Shown: piece by piece, positions 18,023-26,987 of the stretch
How the letters are laid out: the number at the start of each line of letters is the position of its first letter
Position numbering within the stretch: the first letter of the stretch is position 1
Source of the DNA: Opacimonas viscosa
Lineage (GTDB): Bacteria; Pseudomonadota; Gammaproteobacteria; Enterobacterales; Alteromonadaceae
Reading direction: 5' to 3'
NCBI RefSeq assembly: GCF_024199005.1
Contig: NZ_JANATA010000014.1
Span: 1-64,000 of the forward strand
Length of the DNA: 64,000 nt
Program-made: the position numbers and the translations under genes
The notes under the pieces: model-generated
What the model saw: only the letters and a program-made list of their open reading frames with translations
Databases searched by the model: none
Told to the model about the DNA's origin: nothing

Positions 18023-18751
18023 TCAAGTCGTATCTCTGCCAGCAGGACGTTGCTGTTTCACCAACAACCGCCAGTAAATCACACACAAAGCAATGGCCAG
18101 ACCAAACCACTGGATGGCGTAACCAATATGTTTTTCTGGCGCCATCACCACAGGCTGCCATCGTCTAATGAATTGTTCACTAGGCTCGGTCATTTTCAAC
18201 ATAAATGGTTGTAATTCGATATCAGAAAACGTCGATAACACGCTAAATTCGACTTGCTGGATCAACTTAGGAAATTTACCATCATTGGCAGCGGTTTCTG
18301 TCACAAAACGGTTGTTCCCTGGGACAACAATCGCCCCCGTGACAGACAGCGGTGTTGTCCCAAGATAGCTGATATCAGGTAACAACAAACGTGATTTATC
18401 GCCTTTTACCCAGCCAAAATTAATCAATACCCAACCAATATCGGTTAAACCAGGAATAATCAACTCATAACCCACTTGGCCGTCAATTTGACGATTATCT
18501 AGCCAAAACCATTTATCCGAAAGCTCTTGAACCGTATCGGTAACATGCAAGTCATTGATTTGGTTTGGATAATCAAGAACGTCTTGGAATGTAAATGCCC
18601 TGTACTGCGTTTTTTGAGCGATAGTCTCCAGACGTTCTTGTTTGGCAAAGTAACGCTGTGACTGCCAAGTCCCCAAGATGCATAAACAGATAAAAACAAT
18701 TAGCACGACGCCATGTGAAATAAATGTTAAGCTTTTGTTATTATTCTTCAT
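18023..18751 (-). CDS. SURF1-family cytochrome oxidase assembly protein
   Basis: This 242-residue protein has transmembrane helices at both ends (residues ~12-32 and ~210-230) and a periplasmic domain between. Family blocks are LGTWQSQRYFAKQERLE near 26, FWLDNRQIDGQVGYELI near 82, WVLINFGWVKG near 107 and, at the C-terminal helix, HIGYAIQWFGLAIAL near 207. SURF1/Shy1 proteins help insert or retain heme a in subunit I. It is separated from the next gene by 134 bases without a terminator. It is divergent from the DUF2909 gene with only 35 bases between starts. No clear Shine-Dalgarno is seen. Confidence 0.93.
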   Translation of the reverse strand: MKNNNKSLTFISHGVVLIVFICLCILGTWQSQRYFAKQERLETIAQKTQYRAFTFQDVLDYPNQINDLHVTDTVQELSDKWFWLDNRQIDGQVGYELIIPGLTDIGWVLINFGWVKGDKSRLLLPDISYLGTTPLSVTGAIVVPGNNRFVTETAANDGKFPKLIQQVEFSVLSTFSDIELQPFMLKMTEPSEQFIRRWQPVVMAPEKHIGYAIQWFGLAIALCVIYWRLLVKQQRPAGRDTT

Positions 18752-18786
18752 AGGTCTAATATACCTAATTTTTTTGGAAATACACC

Positions 18787-18996
18787 ATGCTTATCAAAAT
18801 TTTAATCGGTGGTTTACTCATTTTTATGGTTTTTAACTTATTCAGAGCCATGAAAATCATGTTGCAAGCCGAGCAACCCAAAGAAAACATGTCTAAATTT
18901 ATTGGACGAAGAGTCTTGGCCTCCGCGGCAATTGTCTTTTTAATTCTAATCGCTGTGGCATTGGGTTGGATCCAACCCAATCCTAGACCTTACTAA
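18787..18996 (+). CDS. DUF2909 twin-transmembrane protein
   Basis: This 69-residue protein has two transmembrane helices (residues ~3-22 and ~44-62) joined by a basic loop. The pattern (NLFRAMKIML, MSKFIGRRV, ALGWIQPNPRP) is that of the DUF2909 'twin transmembrane protein' family. Such genes typically lie, in opposite orientation, between the cox structural genes and SURF1, as here. Function is unknown; a small auxiliary subunit or assembly role for the oxidase is a position-based inference. GGAAA precedes the ATG by eight bases. A strong terminator follows 47 bases after the stop. Confidence 0.85.
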   Translation: MLIKILIGGLLIFMVFNLFRAMKIMLQAEQPKENMSKFIGRRVLASAAIVFLILIAVALGWIQPNPRPY

Positions 18997-19043
18997 CATC
19001 ACTCACTTTTATGTTCACGCAACCGAATGTAAAGACAAGTATG

Positions 19044-19075
19044 AAAAAGGGTAACCTGTATGGTTACCCTTTTTT
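19044..19075 (+). terminator. Bidirectional intrinsic terminator after the DUF2909 gene
   Basis: GGGTAACC (19049-19056) and GGTTACCC (19062-19069) form a perfect 8-bp stem around TGTAT, flanked by AAAAA on the left and TTTTTT (19070-19075) on the right. It can end the DUF2909 transcript on the plus strand. On the minus strand it can end the ctaC-D-G-E transcript, which would insulate the two halves of the oxidase cluster. Confidence 0.88.
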
Positions 19076-19169
19076 GTGACTAAAAAACATGTATTGGGTT
19101 AAGAAAACTGTCGGCAGCTACTCTGGCAGACAAAGTACATGCACTCCTGTTAACTATAATACCCCTGAG

Positions 19170-20048
19170 CTATAAAATGTACACCAAGAAGAATAACATT
19201 ACCCATACGACATCGACAAAGTGCCAATACCAGCTACCTGCTTGGAAAGCGAAGTGATTATCTGGAGTAAAGTGACCTTTTTGTACTCGGAAATACAAGA
19301 CAATTAAAATCACGGTACCTAATGTCACATGCAATCCGTGGAATCCTGTTAGCAAGTAAAAAGTATTACCATATACACCAGAATCTAAAGTCAAACCAAT
19401 ATCATAAGCGTGGATATACTCATAAGCTTGTAGCCCCAAGAATATACAGCCCAAGAAGATAGTCAGTGCGAGCATCACAGACAACTGCTTGCGTTTATTC
19501 TGCTCTAAACCGACATGTGCATAGTGGCATGTAACCGATGAAGTCAGTAACAACAAGGTGTTGATTAACGGTAATCCAAACCACCCCATCTGAGTCGATT
19601 CAATCCCACCTGGCGTTTGTAACAAAGGCCATACCGCTTCAAACCCTGGCCATAACACTTCATTGGTCATGGCATTGTTGGATGCACCGCCTAACCAAGG
19701 GATCGCGATGGTACGGGCGTAAAACAACGCTCCAAAAAATGCCGCAAAAAACATAATCTCAGAAAATATAAACCAAGCCATACCCTGACGGTAAGAGCGT
19801 CCCAATTGGTCTGAATATAAACCCGACATAGATTCATGGATTTGGTTTCTAAACCAACCGGTGACCATAAAGATCAACATTGCGATCCCGGCAAATAGGA
19901 TCCAGCCACCAAAACCTTCTTTGCCTTTGGTCATCTCAACAGTAAAGTTCGCAGCGCCAACTGCAATTAAAAATAGTGCCACAGCTCCGACAATCGGCCA
20001 TGGACTGGATTCTGGAACGTAGTACTTTTGGTATTCTTGCTGTGCCAT
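19170..20048 (-). CDS. ctaE: Cytochrome c oxidase subunit III
   Basis: This 292-residue integral membrane protein has seven helices. It carries the family blocks EIMFFAAFFGALFYAR near residue 92, LLLTSSVTCHYAHVGL near 165, YEYIHAYDIG near 210, TGFHGLHVTLGTVIL near 232 and HFAFQAGSWYWHFVDVVW near 260. Subunit III stabilises the proton-uptake path of the aa3 oxidase. GGAG is well placed before the ATG. It is the last gene of the leftward ctaC-ctaD-ctaG-ctaE operon, 11 bases after ctaG, and a bidirectional terminator lies downstream. Confidence 0.97.
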   Translation of the reverse strand: MAQQEYQKYYVPESSPWPIVGAVALFLIAVGAANFTVEMTKGKEGFGGWILFAGIAMLIFMVTGWFRNQIHESMSGLYSDQLGRSYRQGMAWFIFSEIMFFAAFFGALFYARTIAIPWLGGASNNAMTNEVLWPGFEAVWPLLQTPGGIESTQMGWFGLPLINTLLLLTSSVTCHYAHVGLEQNKRKQLSVMLALTIFLGCIFLGLQAYEYIHAYDIGLTLDSGVYGNTFYLLTGFHGLHVTLGTVILIVLYFRVQKGHFTPDNHFAFQAGSWYWHFVDVVWVMLFFLVYIL

Positions 20049-20059
20049 TAAGCTCTCCT

Positions 20060-20626
20060 TTACTCTGCAGATTCGGTAGTCACGTCCGCCGACGTGCCTG
20101 TAATGTCATACAAAGTATATTGAACAGTAAAAAAATTAATATCTTCTGGTAGTTGTGGATCAACATAGAACTGCATCGGCATTACAGCCTCTTGTCCAGA
20201 AGGGAGGGGTTGGTTATTGAAGCAAAAACATTCTGTTTTATTTAAGTATAAAGCTGCGGTACCAGGCGAAACTGAAGGGATAGCTTGTCCAACAATATCT
20301 CTGATAGCAGGATTACGTACATAAAATTCAACAGTATTTAATTCACCAGGGTGAACTTTGACCGTTTCTGTTCGAGCTTCAAACTTCCAAGGCATACCGG
20401 CGGTTGTTTTTGTTATAAATTGCACGGTAATCATCCGTGACGTATCTACTTCTGGAGCAGAGTACGTCACAGCGGTTTCATTAGTCTTACCATTAATCCC
20501 TGTAATATCACAAAAAACATCATACAAAGGGACTAATGCAAAACCAAAAGCAAACATGCCAAATACCACACCAACTAATTTCACAACAAGTCGACTATTT
20601 GGGTTTTGTGATTGCTTTGGTTGCAT
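20060..20626 (-). CDS. ctaG: Cytochrome c oxidase assembly protein CtaG/Cox11
   Basis: This 188-residue membrane-anchored chaperone delivers copper to the CuB site of subunit I. A single N-terminal helix (residues ~12-33, ending in FALVPLYDVFCDITG) carries the conserved CDITG cysteine. The periplasmic immunoglobulin-like domain ends with the copper motif ECFCFNNQPL near residue 135 and MPMQFYVDPQLP. Position between ctaD and ctaE with about 10-base gaps is the classic arrangement. Confidence 0.96.
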   Translation of the reverse strand: MQPKQSQNPNSRLVVKLVGVVFGMFAFGFALVPLYDVFCDITGINGKTNETAVTYSAPEVDTSRMITVQFITKTTAGMPWKFEARTETVKVHPGELNTVEFYVRNPAIRDIVGQAIPSVSPGTAALYLNKTECFCFNNQPLPSGQEAVMPMQFYVDPQLPEDINFFTVQYTLYDITGTSADVTTESAE

Positions 20627-20635
20627 AAGACGTCC

Positions 20636-22234
20636 TTATTTCACTACAGGTGGAGTATCAAAGGTGTGATAAGGTGCTGGCGATGGGATTTCCCACTCTA
20701 AACCTTCTGCCCCATCCCACACTTGGTCGCTGACTGGCTCACCTTGTTTGCGACAAGCCTTAATCAACAATGCAAGGAATATCAATTGTGATAAACCAAA
20801 GGCAAAGCCGCCAATACTTATCCACTTATTAAAGTCGGCAAACTGCAGTGCGTAATCTGGGATACGACGCGGCATCCCTGCTAAGCCTACAAAGTGCATA
20901 GGGAAGAACAACACATTAACAGAAATGAGGGAGGCCCAGAAATGCCACTTGGCTAACGTAATATCAAACATCACACCAGTCCATTTTGGCAGCCAATAGT
21001 ATGCCGCTGCCATAATCGAGAATACGGCGCCAGTTACCAAGACATAATGAAAATGCGCAACTACAAAATAAGTATCATGATACTGGAAGTCTACCGGTGT
21101 AATCGCCAGCATCAATCCAGATAAGCCACCTATCGTAAATAGGATGACAAACGCAATAGCAAATAACATGGGTATTTCAAACGTCATTGCTCCACGCCAC
21201 ATGGTAGCTACCCAGTTAAAGACTTTGACCCCGGTGGGGACAGAAATCAACATGGTGGCAAACATGAAGAACATCTCTGCTGCGACTGGCATCCCTGTAG
21301 TAAACATGTGATGTGCCCAAACAATAAACGACAACAAGGCAATAGAGGCTGTTGCATAAACCATTGAGGCATACCCGAACAGTGGTTTACGAGCAAATGT
21401 CGGAATAATGTGAGAGATGATCCCAAATGCTGGTAAAATCATAATGTACACTTCAGGGTGTCCGAAGAACCAGAAAATGTGCTGGAACATGACGGGATCG
21501 CCACCACCTGCGGCGTTGAAGAAACTCGTACCAAAGTACTTATCCGTCAACACCATTGTGACTACACCCGCTAAAACCGGCATAACCGCAATCAGTAAGA
21601 ATGCTGTAATTAACCAAGTCCAGACGAACATTGGCATTTTCATCCAAGTCATGCCTGGTGCTCGCATATTCCAAATAGTCACAATGACGTTGATGGCGCC
21701 CATAATGGATGAAATACCCATAATATGAACAGAAAATACAAACAGGGCAGTACTGTCACCTGAGTACGTGGTGGATAGTGGAGCATAGAATGTCCATCCG
21801 AATGCTGGACCACCCCCCTCAACAAACAATGAAGACAATAGAATCAAGAAAGCAAAAGGTAAGATCCAAAAACTCCAGTTATTCATTCTTGGTAGTGCCA
21901 TATCCGGCGCACCAATCATCATTGGAATTAACCAGTTTGCCAAACCTGTAAATGCTGGCATAACAGCACCAAAAACCATAATCAAACCATGTACGGTGGT
22001 CATTTGGTTAAAGAACTGCGGATCAACAATTTGTAAACCGGGTTGGAATAGCTCGGCGCGGATCACCATTGCCATCGCGCCACCGGTCAAAAACATAATA
22101 AAAGAGAACCATAGATATAGCGTACCAATATCTTTGTGGTTAGTGGTTAAAAGCCAACGTTTGATCCCTTTTGCGGGGCCATGATGATGATCATCGTGAG
22201 CATCATGTTTAAGTGTCTCTGTTGCAGAACTCAT
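20636..22234 (-). CDS. ctaD: Cytochrome c oxidase subunit I
   Basis: This 532-residue catalytic subunit of an A-type heme-copper oxidase has twelve helices. Heme ligands lie in [11 protein letters not shown] (near residue 79) and [12 protein letters not shown] (near 392). CuB ligands are in [18 protein letters not shown] (near 255, including the His/Tyr of the cross-linked pair) and AHHMFTTGM (near 306). The N-terminus ([18 protein letters not shown]) is histidine-rich. The gene reads with ctaC 11 bases upstream. Together with heme a synthesis genes this indicates an aa3-type oxidase accepting electrons from cytochrome c. Confidence 0.98.
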   Translation of the reverse strand: MSSATETLKHDAHDDHHHGPAKGIKRWLLTTNHKDIGTLYLWFSFIMFLTGGAMAMVIRAELFQPGLQIVDPQFFNQMTTVHGLIMVFGAVMPAFTGLANWLIPMMIGAPDMALPRMNNWSFWILPFAFLILLSSLFVEGGGPAFGWTFYAPLSTTYSGDSTALFVFSVHIMGISSIMGAINVIVTIWNMRAPGMTWMKMPMFVWTWLITAFLLIAVMPVLAGVVTMVLTDKYFGTSFFNAAGGGDPVMFQHIFWFFGHPEVYIMILPAFGIISHIIPTFARKPLFGYASMVYATASIALLSFIVWAHHMFTTGMPVAAEMFFMFATMLISVPTGVKVFNWVATMWRGAMTFEIPMLFAIAFVILFTIGGLSGLMLAITPVDFQYHDTYFVVAHFHYVLVTGAVFSIMAAAYYWLPKWTGVMFDITLAKWHFWASLISVNVLFFPMHFVGLAGMPRRIPDYALQFADFNKWISIGGFAFGLSQLIFLALLIKACRKQGEPVSDQVWDGAEGLEWEIPSPAPYHTFDTPPVVK

Positions 22235-22245
22235 GATCTTCGCTC

Positions 22246-23397
22246 CTATTTACCATTTGCTTGCATAAATACATCTTTGGCTTGGATAATGTCACCCGTG
22301 TCATTGCCCCATGCATTACGCGTATATGTTACAACTGCCGCAATTTCCGATAAGGTTAATTGCTTCGAAAATGACTGCATCGCCGTTCCAGCACGACCAT
22401 TCAAAATGATGTCGATGTGTCCCACTTTGTCGTTTAAGACCAAAGAGCTCCCTTTAATCGAAGGGAAAACACCAGGTAAACCTTCACCATTAGGTTGGTG
22501 GCATGCTGCACATTTGGCTAAATATTGTTTTTTACCATTCGCCATTAAGTCATCCATGCTCATGTTCATAGCGAGCAAACGTTCCTCTTCAGCTTTGGCT
22601 TCCTCGATCGCCGCTATCTTTTCAGATTTCCATGCATTGTAATCAGCAGGATCTTTCGCGATGACGACTATCGGCATAAAACCATGGTCCTTGCCACATA
22701 ACTCAGCACACTGACCACGATATACACCAGGCTCAACAACATTGGTCCAGGCTTCGTTAATGAAGCCTGGATTGGCATCTTTTTTCACTGCAAAGTCAGG
22801 CACCCACCAAGAATGAATCACATCATCTGAAGTAATCAGAAAACGTACCTTTTGCCCTGTTGGGATAACTAAAGGGCGATCTACTTCTAATAAGTAGTTT
22901 TCACCTTTACTGAATTTGTTATTAATCTGTTCTCGCTGAGTAGCTAGATTAGAGAAATACTCTATGTCACTGTCCATGTATTTGTAGTGCCACTTCCATT
23001 GTGAGCCGGTGACTAATACAGTCAAATCAGCTTCAGAAGTGTCTTCCATCGCTATCAATGTGTTAGCTGCAGGAATAGCCATCAGTACTAAAATAACAAA
23101 TGGCGCGACTGTCCATGCTATTTCAACCTTTACGCTTTCATGAAAATTAGCTGGCTTTACGCCTCTTGATTTACGATGCAAAAACATCGAAATAAACATG
23201 ATCCCAAAAACTAATACACCAATGCCTATACATATATAAAACATCAGCATATGTAAGTCATACACTTGAGAGCTAATCTCGGTCACACCTTGACGTAAAT
23301 TTAAATCACTTCTTGCGCTCTCTGCACTTTGTGCAAACACAGCAGATGATACAAACATACTCATCAGCGTTCCGATTGTCCCCTTGAGTAAACCCAC
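22246..23397 (-). CDS. ctaC: Cytochrome c oxidase subunit II fused to cytochrome c domain
   Basis: This 383-residue subunit II has a signal sequence (~1-22), two transmembrane helices (~45-67 and ~90-110) and a periplasmic cupredoxin domain. CuA ligands are in [10 protein letters not shown] near 190 and [16 protein letters not shown] near 228. A C-terminal cytochrome c domain follows ([14 protein letters not shown], CxxCH near 298), which makes it caa3-like. The start is GTG, well supported by GGAGG six bases upstream. It is the first gene of ctaC-D-G-E. The 303-base upstream region contains two perfect inverted repeats and a weak candidate promoter (TTGTAC, 17 bases, TAACAT on the minus strand around 23506-23529). 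Confidence 0.96.
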   Translation of the reverse strand: MGLLKGTIGTLMSMFVSSAVFAQSAESARSDLNLRQGVTEISSQVYDLHMLMFYICIGIGVLVFGIMFISMFLHRKSRGVKPANFHESVKVEIAWTVAPFVILVLMAIPAANTLIAMEDTSEADLTVLVTGSQWKWHYKYMDSDIEYFSNLATQREQINNKFSKGENYLLEVDRPLVIPTGQKVRFLITSDDVIHSWWVPDFAVKKDANPGFINEAWTNVVEPGVYRGQCAELCGKDHGFMPIVVIAKDPADYNAWKSEKIAAIEEAKAEEERLLAMNMSMDDLMANGKKQYLAKCAACHQPNGEGLPGVFPSIKGSSLVLNDKVGHIDIILNGRAGTAMQSFSKQLTLSEIAAVVTYTRNAWGNDTGDIIQAKDVFMQANGK

Positions 23398-23428
23398 TCA
23401 ACACCTCCGCGGTTTTTAATCCACAGCA

Positions 23429-23473
23429 AACATTTCGTAATTATTATTTTGTTTAGAAAAATGACGAAATGTT
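23429..23473 (-). promoter_or_regulatory. 10-bp inverted repeat in the ctaC leader
   Basis: AACATTTCGT (23429-23438) and ACGAAATGTT (23464-23473) are exact reverse complements separated by 25 AT-rich bases, lying 32-76 bases upstream of the ctaC GTG. If transcription starts at the candidate promoter further upstream, this would be a 5'-UTR hairpin; otherwise a paired operator. Function unknown. Confidence 0.45.
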
Positions 23474-23564
23474 AAGCCGATATACAAATACTGTTAATAT
23501 CATGTTAAACAATGTGTGTAATTTGTACAACCGTTTTATGTGCTTTAAATGTCAATTTGCGTGC

Positions 23565-23582
23565 TGATATTCAAAAATATCA
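23565..23582 (-). promoter_or_regulatory. Perfect 18-bp palindrome upstream of the ctaC promoter region
   Basis: TGATATT, CAAA, AATATCA: two exact 7-bp arms around four bases, about 35 bases upstream of the weak candidate -35 for ctaC. It suggests a dimeric regulator site. It is not a good FNR box (TTGAT-N4-ATCAA) because the spacing differs. The remainder of 23398-23624 holds nothing else I can name. Confidence 0.4.
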
Positions 23583-23624
23583 ACTTTAGTTTAGGTTTCA
23601 GGGGCTTAGATTCTTTTGACGCAT

Positions 23625-23657
23625 AAAAAAACCAGCATATTTTCATACGCTGGTTTT
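23625..23657 (-). terminator. lexA terminator
   Basis: On the minus strand AAAACCAGCGTATG pairs with TATGCTGGTTTT (arms at 23628-23640 and 23645-23657, one A/C mismatch) and is followed by a run of U residues from the A tract at 23625-23630. It lies 44 bases after the lexA stop. Confidence 0.85.
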
Positions 23658-23700
23658 ACGAATTTAAGTGTATTGTTCAGGTAAATTTACGTTTTCTAGC

Positions 23701-24324
23701 TTACATCCAATCTGCGTTTCTGATCACACCCACTGCGATCCCTTCAATGTTAAATGGCTGAGTAGCTAAATCGACTTTGATAGGGGAGAAATCTTCATTT
23801 TCAGCGTGTAAAACCACCTGAGAACCATTTTTCTCTAGGCGCTTCACCGTAACATCTTCATCAACACGCGCAACGACAACCTGCCCATTGTGCACATCCG
23901 TAGTCCGGTGTACCGCGAGTAAATCGCCGTCAAGAATACCAATGTCTTTCATACTCATGCCATTGACACGAAGTAAAAAGTCAGCTGCCGGATGAAATAA
24001 TGCAGGATCCACTTTGTAATGAGATTCGACATGTTCTTGGGCTAGGATAGGTTCACCAGCAGCCACACGGCCAATAAGTGGTAAGCCTTCTTCTTCAACC
24101 ACATCATCCAAAGGCACATTTAATTTAATCCCGCGTGACGTGCCCGGTAGCATTTCTATCACACCTTTTTTAGCGAGTGCTTTTAGGTGTTCTTCAGCTG
24201 CATTCGCCGATTTAAAACCAAGTTGGCGAGCAATTTCAGCTCGCGTTGGTGGCATACCAGTATCGAGCATAGCAGCTTTAACAAGGTCTAATACTTCTTG
24301 TTGACGAGGTGTTAAGGGACGCAT
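23701..24324 (-). CDS. lexA: LexA repressor of the SOS response
   Basis: LexA is a self-cleaving repressor of DNA-damage genes. The 207-residue protein has a winged-helix N-terminal domain ([20 protein letters not shown], residues ~25-44). The Ala89-Gly90 cleavage site lies in GRVAAGEP, catalytic Ser124 in NGMSMKD and Lys161 in VKRLEK. All are shifted by five from the E. coli positions (A84-G85, S119, K156). Two SOS-box-like sequences lie just upstream, so it should be autoregulated. It is divergent from plsB, the same neighbourhood as in enterics; dinF is not adjacent. Confidence 0.97.
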   Translation of the reverse strand: MRPLTPRQQEVLDLVKAAMLDTGMPPTRAEIARQLGFKSANAAEEHLKALAKKGVIEMLPGTSRGIKLNVPLDDVVEEEGLPLIGRVAAGEPILAQEHVESHYKVDPALFHPAADFLLRVNGMSMKDIGILDGDLLAVHRTTDVHNGQVVVARVDEDVTVKRLEKNGSQVVLHAENEDFSPIKVDLATQPFNIEGIAVGVIRNADWM

Positions 24325-24333
24325 GATTTAATC

Positions 24334-24349
24334 CTGTGAATGCAAACAG
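24334..24349 (-). promoter_or_regulatory. LexA (SOS) box, perfect core
   Basis: CTGT-N8-ACAG (CTGT at 24334-24337, ACAG at 24346-24349) matches the gammaproteobacterial SOS core exactly. It lies 10 bases upstream of the lexA ATG, so it supports autorepression. Confidence 0.85.
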
Positions 24350-24369
24350 TATTGTGAGTATATCCAGTG

Positions 24370-24385
24370 CTGTATAAATTACAAG
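24370..24385 (-). promoter_or_regulatory. Second, degenerate SOS box candidate
   Basis: CTGTATAAATTACAAG keeps the CTGTATA half and the AT-rich centre but has CAAG instead of ACAG. E. coli lexA also has two tandem boxes; this one is probably weaker. It lies between lexA and plsB. Confidence 0.5.
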
Positions 24386-24476
24386 TGTTTATTTATCCAG
24401 ACTCGCTTTATTCCGACTAACGCTTACCCAAGATTTCACGTTATAATAACGATGTTATTAATTTAGGATACTTTAT

Positions 24477-26918
24477 ATGTCTGCGCTTCGTACTGTTTTG
24501 ATTTTCCTTCTATATTGGCCATTGCGCCTTTTAGTGCGACCGCACACGATCCCTAGCGCACTGTCAGAAGAACTGAATATAGACCCAGACCAACCCACTT
24601 TGTACGTGCTGCATACTGACTCTATCTCTGATCAAGTCGCATTATCTATCTCAGCAAAAAAACTGGGGTTAATCAGTCCTTTTAAATCCATCACGTTGAC
24701 AACAGAAAAATCGATCAACACTTGTTTGTATTTACACAGCCCTAAACCCTTGTTCGGCAAGAAATCTACCAAGAAAAAAATGGAGCAACAGGTTACCAAC
24801 TTATTCCATATCCATCGCCAACAACCCAACTTAAATTTACAAATTGTCCCCGTTTATATCACTTGGGGCCGGGCGCCAGATAAGTCCAAACCGGGGTTCA
24901 GTGATATCTTAGTCGATGTCGCTTCACCGAGTTGGTTGCGTAAAGTATTTATTGTTTTATTTTTGGGGCGCGACAGTTTCGTATCATTCTCACGCTCTGT
25001 CTCGAGTCAGTATATGGCCCAACAACACGGGACTGATGCTCACATAGCCAAAAAATTAATTCGTGTGACAGGTACCCATTTTCAACGTAAACGCCAAGGG
25101 TTAACTGGCCCAACACTCTTGGAGCGACAAACATTACATTCTGCGGTGGTGGGATCTGAATCCGTAAAAGCCGCGATAGCTGATCTGGTAGCCAATAAAG
25201 GCAAAACCAAAGCCGCAGCTAAACAAGAAGCGCATGACTATCTCACAGAAATTGCAGGTGATTATCGGGAAGGGCTGGTACGTTTTGCGGATCGCATCCT
25301 CACTCCCCTTTGGAATAAAATTTACAATGGGATTTCTGTAGGTAATGCTGCAAAAGTTCGTGAACTAGCCCGTAATGGTCATGAAATTGTATATGTGCCG
25401 TGTCATCGTTCCCATATGGATTATTTATTACTGACCTATGTCATCTACAAAGAAGGGTTAGTGACTCCGCACATAGCAGCCGGAATTAATCTTAACTTTT
25501 GGCCAGCAGGTCCATTGTTCCGTCGCGCAGGTGCTTTTTTCCTGCGTCGCAGCTTTGCCGGAAATAAATTATATACGGCTGTTTTTCGGGAGTATTTAGA
25601 ACTGTTATTTAACAAAGGATATTCTGTTAAATACTATCCTGAAGGTGGTCGCTCGCGTACCGGTCGTTTATTACCTCCGAAAACGGGCATGCTCGCCATG
25701 ACTCTCCAAGCAATGAGCAAAGGCATTAACCGCCCCGTCAGTATCGTACCTGTGTATATTGGTTATGAAAATGTGATGGAAGTCAGTTCTTATGTAAAAG
25801 AACTCAAAGGGAAATCCAAGAAAAAAGAATCGCCTTTACAAGTGCTTGGTGCACTGAAAAAACTGCGTAACTACGGCCATGGTTTCTTGAATTTTGGTGA
25901 GCCAATCCAGCTGAATAAATTCTTGGATGAGTATACACCAGACTGGAATACCGATAGACCTACAGAAGCAGATAAAAAACCCGCGTGGTTGACCCCTGCC
26001 GTCAATCGTTTAGCAGATGATGTCATGTTAGAAATAAATAAATCTGGTGCGCTAAATGGTATGTCACTGATTGCGTTATGTTTACTTTCAGCCAAAATGC
26101 ACACGCTCAGTAAAGCAGATCTTATTCATACTTTGGCTGATTATCTCACCTTGTTTAAGGCGCTGCCATTTTCAGATACGGCATCTGTTCCAGATATAAG
26201 TGCTGCCAAAATGGTTGAGCAGACCCTTGCTTTGAAACGTCTGCAAGTGACCAAAGATGAGTACGGTGAATTAATTGCGCCACTGCCAAATAAAGCGGTT
26301 GTATTAACGTATTACCGCAACAACATCATGCATCAATTTGCTCTGCCTAGTTTGATTTTAGCACTCGTTTTTGCCCAAAAAGGATGTGAAAAGAAATATA
26401 TCAAAGCGACTTGTGCGACAATTTATCCGCTGTTACAAAAAGAGCTTTTCATTTACTTTAAACCCGCTGAATTAAACGATTTAATTGATCGTTATATAGA
26501 CCAACTGAAATCCCAAGGTTTACTGGTTCAAACAGGTAGAAAACTGCAAGCACCACCGGCAGAAGACAAGGCATTCACGTCGGCATGGTTATTATCTAAA
26601 GTATTACAAGAGACCTTCCAGCGCTATGCAGTAGTTTTACATCAATTGCGCCAAAATGAGTCGACTAGCCGTGGTGACCTAGAACGCGGTTCGAGGAAAA
26701 TCGCTGAGCGTTTATCTAAATTATTTGGTGTGAGTTCACCTGAATTTTCTGACAAAAACGTCTTTGCTACGCTCGTTAATGGCTTACGTGAGAATGGTTT
26801 ACTGACCTCGAATGAATCTGGAGCTTTAGAGTTGAACGCCAACTCAGAAGAATTGAGCCAGTTGGTCAATACTTTGGTATACCCTGAGATTGTCCAACAT
26901 TTACAAAACCTAGACTAA
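24477..26918 (+). CDS. plsB: Glycerol-3-phosphate 1-O-acyltransferase PlsB
   Basis: This peripheral inner-membrane enzyme makes lysophosphatidic acid from acyl-ACP or acyl-CoA and sn-glycerol 3-phosphate, the first step of phospholipid synthesis. The 813-residue length matches E. coli (807). Acyltransferase motifs: HRSHMDYLLLTY near residue 312 (HX4D), NFWPAGPLFRRAGAFFLRRS near 340, YYPEGGRSRTGRLLPPKTGM near 390 and VSIVPVYIGYE near 420. The start is preceded only by a weak TTAGGA. It is divergent from lexA. E. coli has ubiCA next to plsB; here that pair is 30 kb away. Confidence 0.96.
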   Translation: MSALRTVLIFLLYWPLRLLVRPHTIPSALSEELNIDPDQPTLYVLHTDSISDQVALSISAKKLGLISPFKSITLTTEKSINTCLYLHSPKPLFGKKSTKKKMEQQVTNLFHIHRQQPNLNLQIVPVYITWGRAPDKSKPGFSDILVDVASPSWLRKVFIVLFLGRDSFVSFSRSVSSQYMAQQHGTDAHIAKKLIRVTGTHFQRKRQGLTGPTLLERQTLHSAVVGSESVKAAIADLVANKGKTKAAAKQEAHDYLTEIAGDYREGLVRFADRILTPLWNKIYNGISVGNAAKVRELARNGHEIVYVPCHRSHMDYLLLTYVIYKEGLVTPHIAAGINLNFWPAGPLFRRAGAFFLRRSFAGNKLYTAVFREYLELLFNKGYSVKYYPEGGRSRTGRLLPPKTGMLAMTLQAMSKGINRPVSIVPVYIGYENVMEVSSYVKELKGKSKKKESPLQVLGALKKLRNYGHGFLNFGEPIQLNKFLDEYTPDWNTDRPTEADKKPAWLTPAVNRLADDVMLEINKSGALNGMSLIALCLLSAKMHTLSKADLIHTLADYLTLFKALPFSDTASVPDISAAKMVEQTLALKRLQVTKDEYGELIAPLPNKAVVLTYYRNNIMHQFALPSLILALVFAQKGCEKKYIKATCATIYPLLQKELFIYFKPAELNDLIDRYIDQLKSQGLLVQTGRKLQAPPAEDKAFTSAWLLSKVLQETFQRYAVVLHQLRQNESTSRGDLERGSRKIAERLSKLFGVSSPEFSDKNVFATLVNGLRENGLLTSNESGALELNANSEELSQLVNTLVYPEIVQHLQNLD

Positions 26919-26931
26919 ACAAACGAACACC

Positions 26932-26975
26932 TCACATTGCCAATGTGAAACTTGGCAATGTGATAGCTTGTTTTT
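26932..26975 (+). terminator. plsB hairpin terminator
   Basis: TCACATTGCCAA (26932-26943) and TTGGCAATGTGA (26952-26963) form a perfect 12-bp stem with an eight-base loop. A T run (26971-26975) follows after a short spacer. It lies in the 69-base gap between convergent plsB and ilvA, so it may act on both. Confidence 0.65.
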
Positions 26976-26987
26976 ATCCATAAACGC

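Noticed and set aside
23565-23582. FNR box
   Set aside because: FNR sites are TTGAT-N4-ATCAA; here the TGAT and ATCA halves are ten bases apart.
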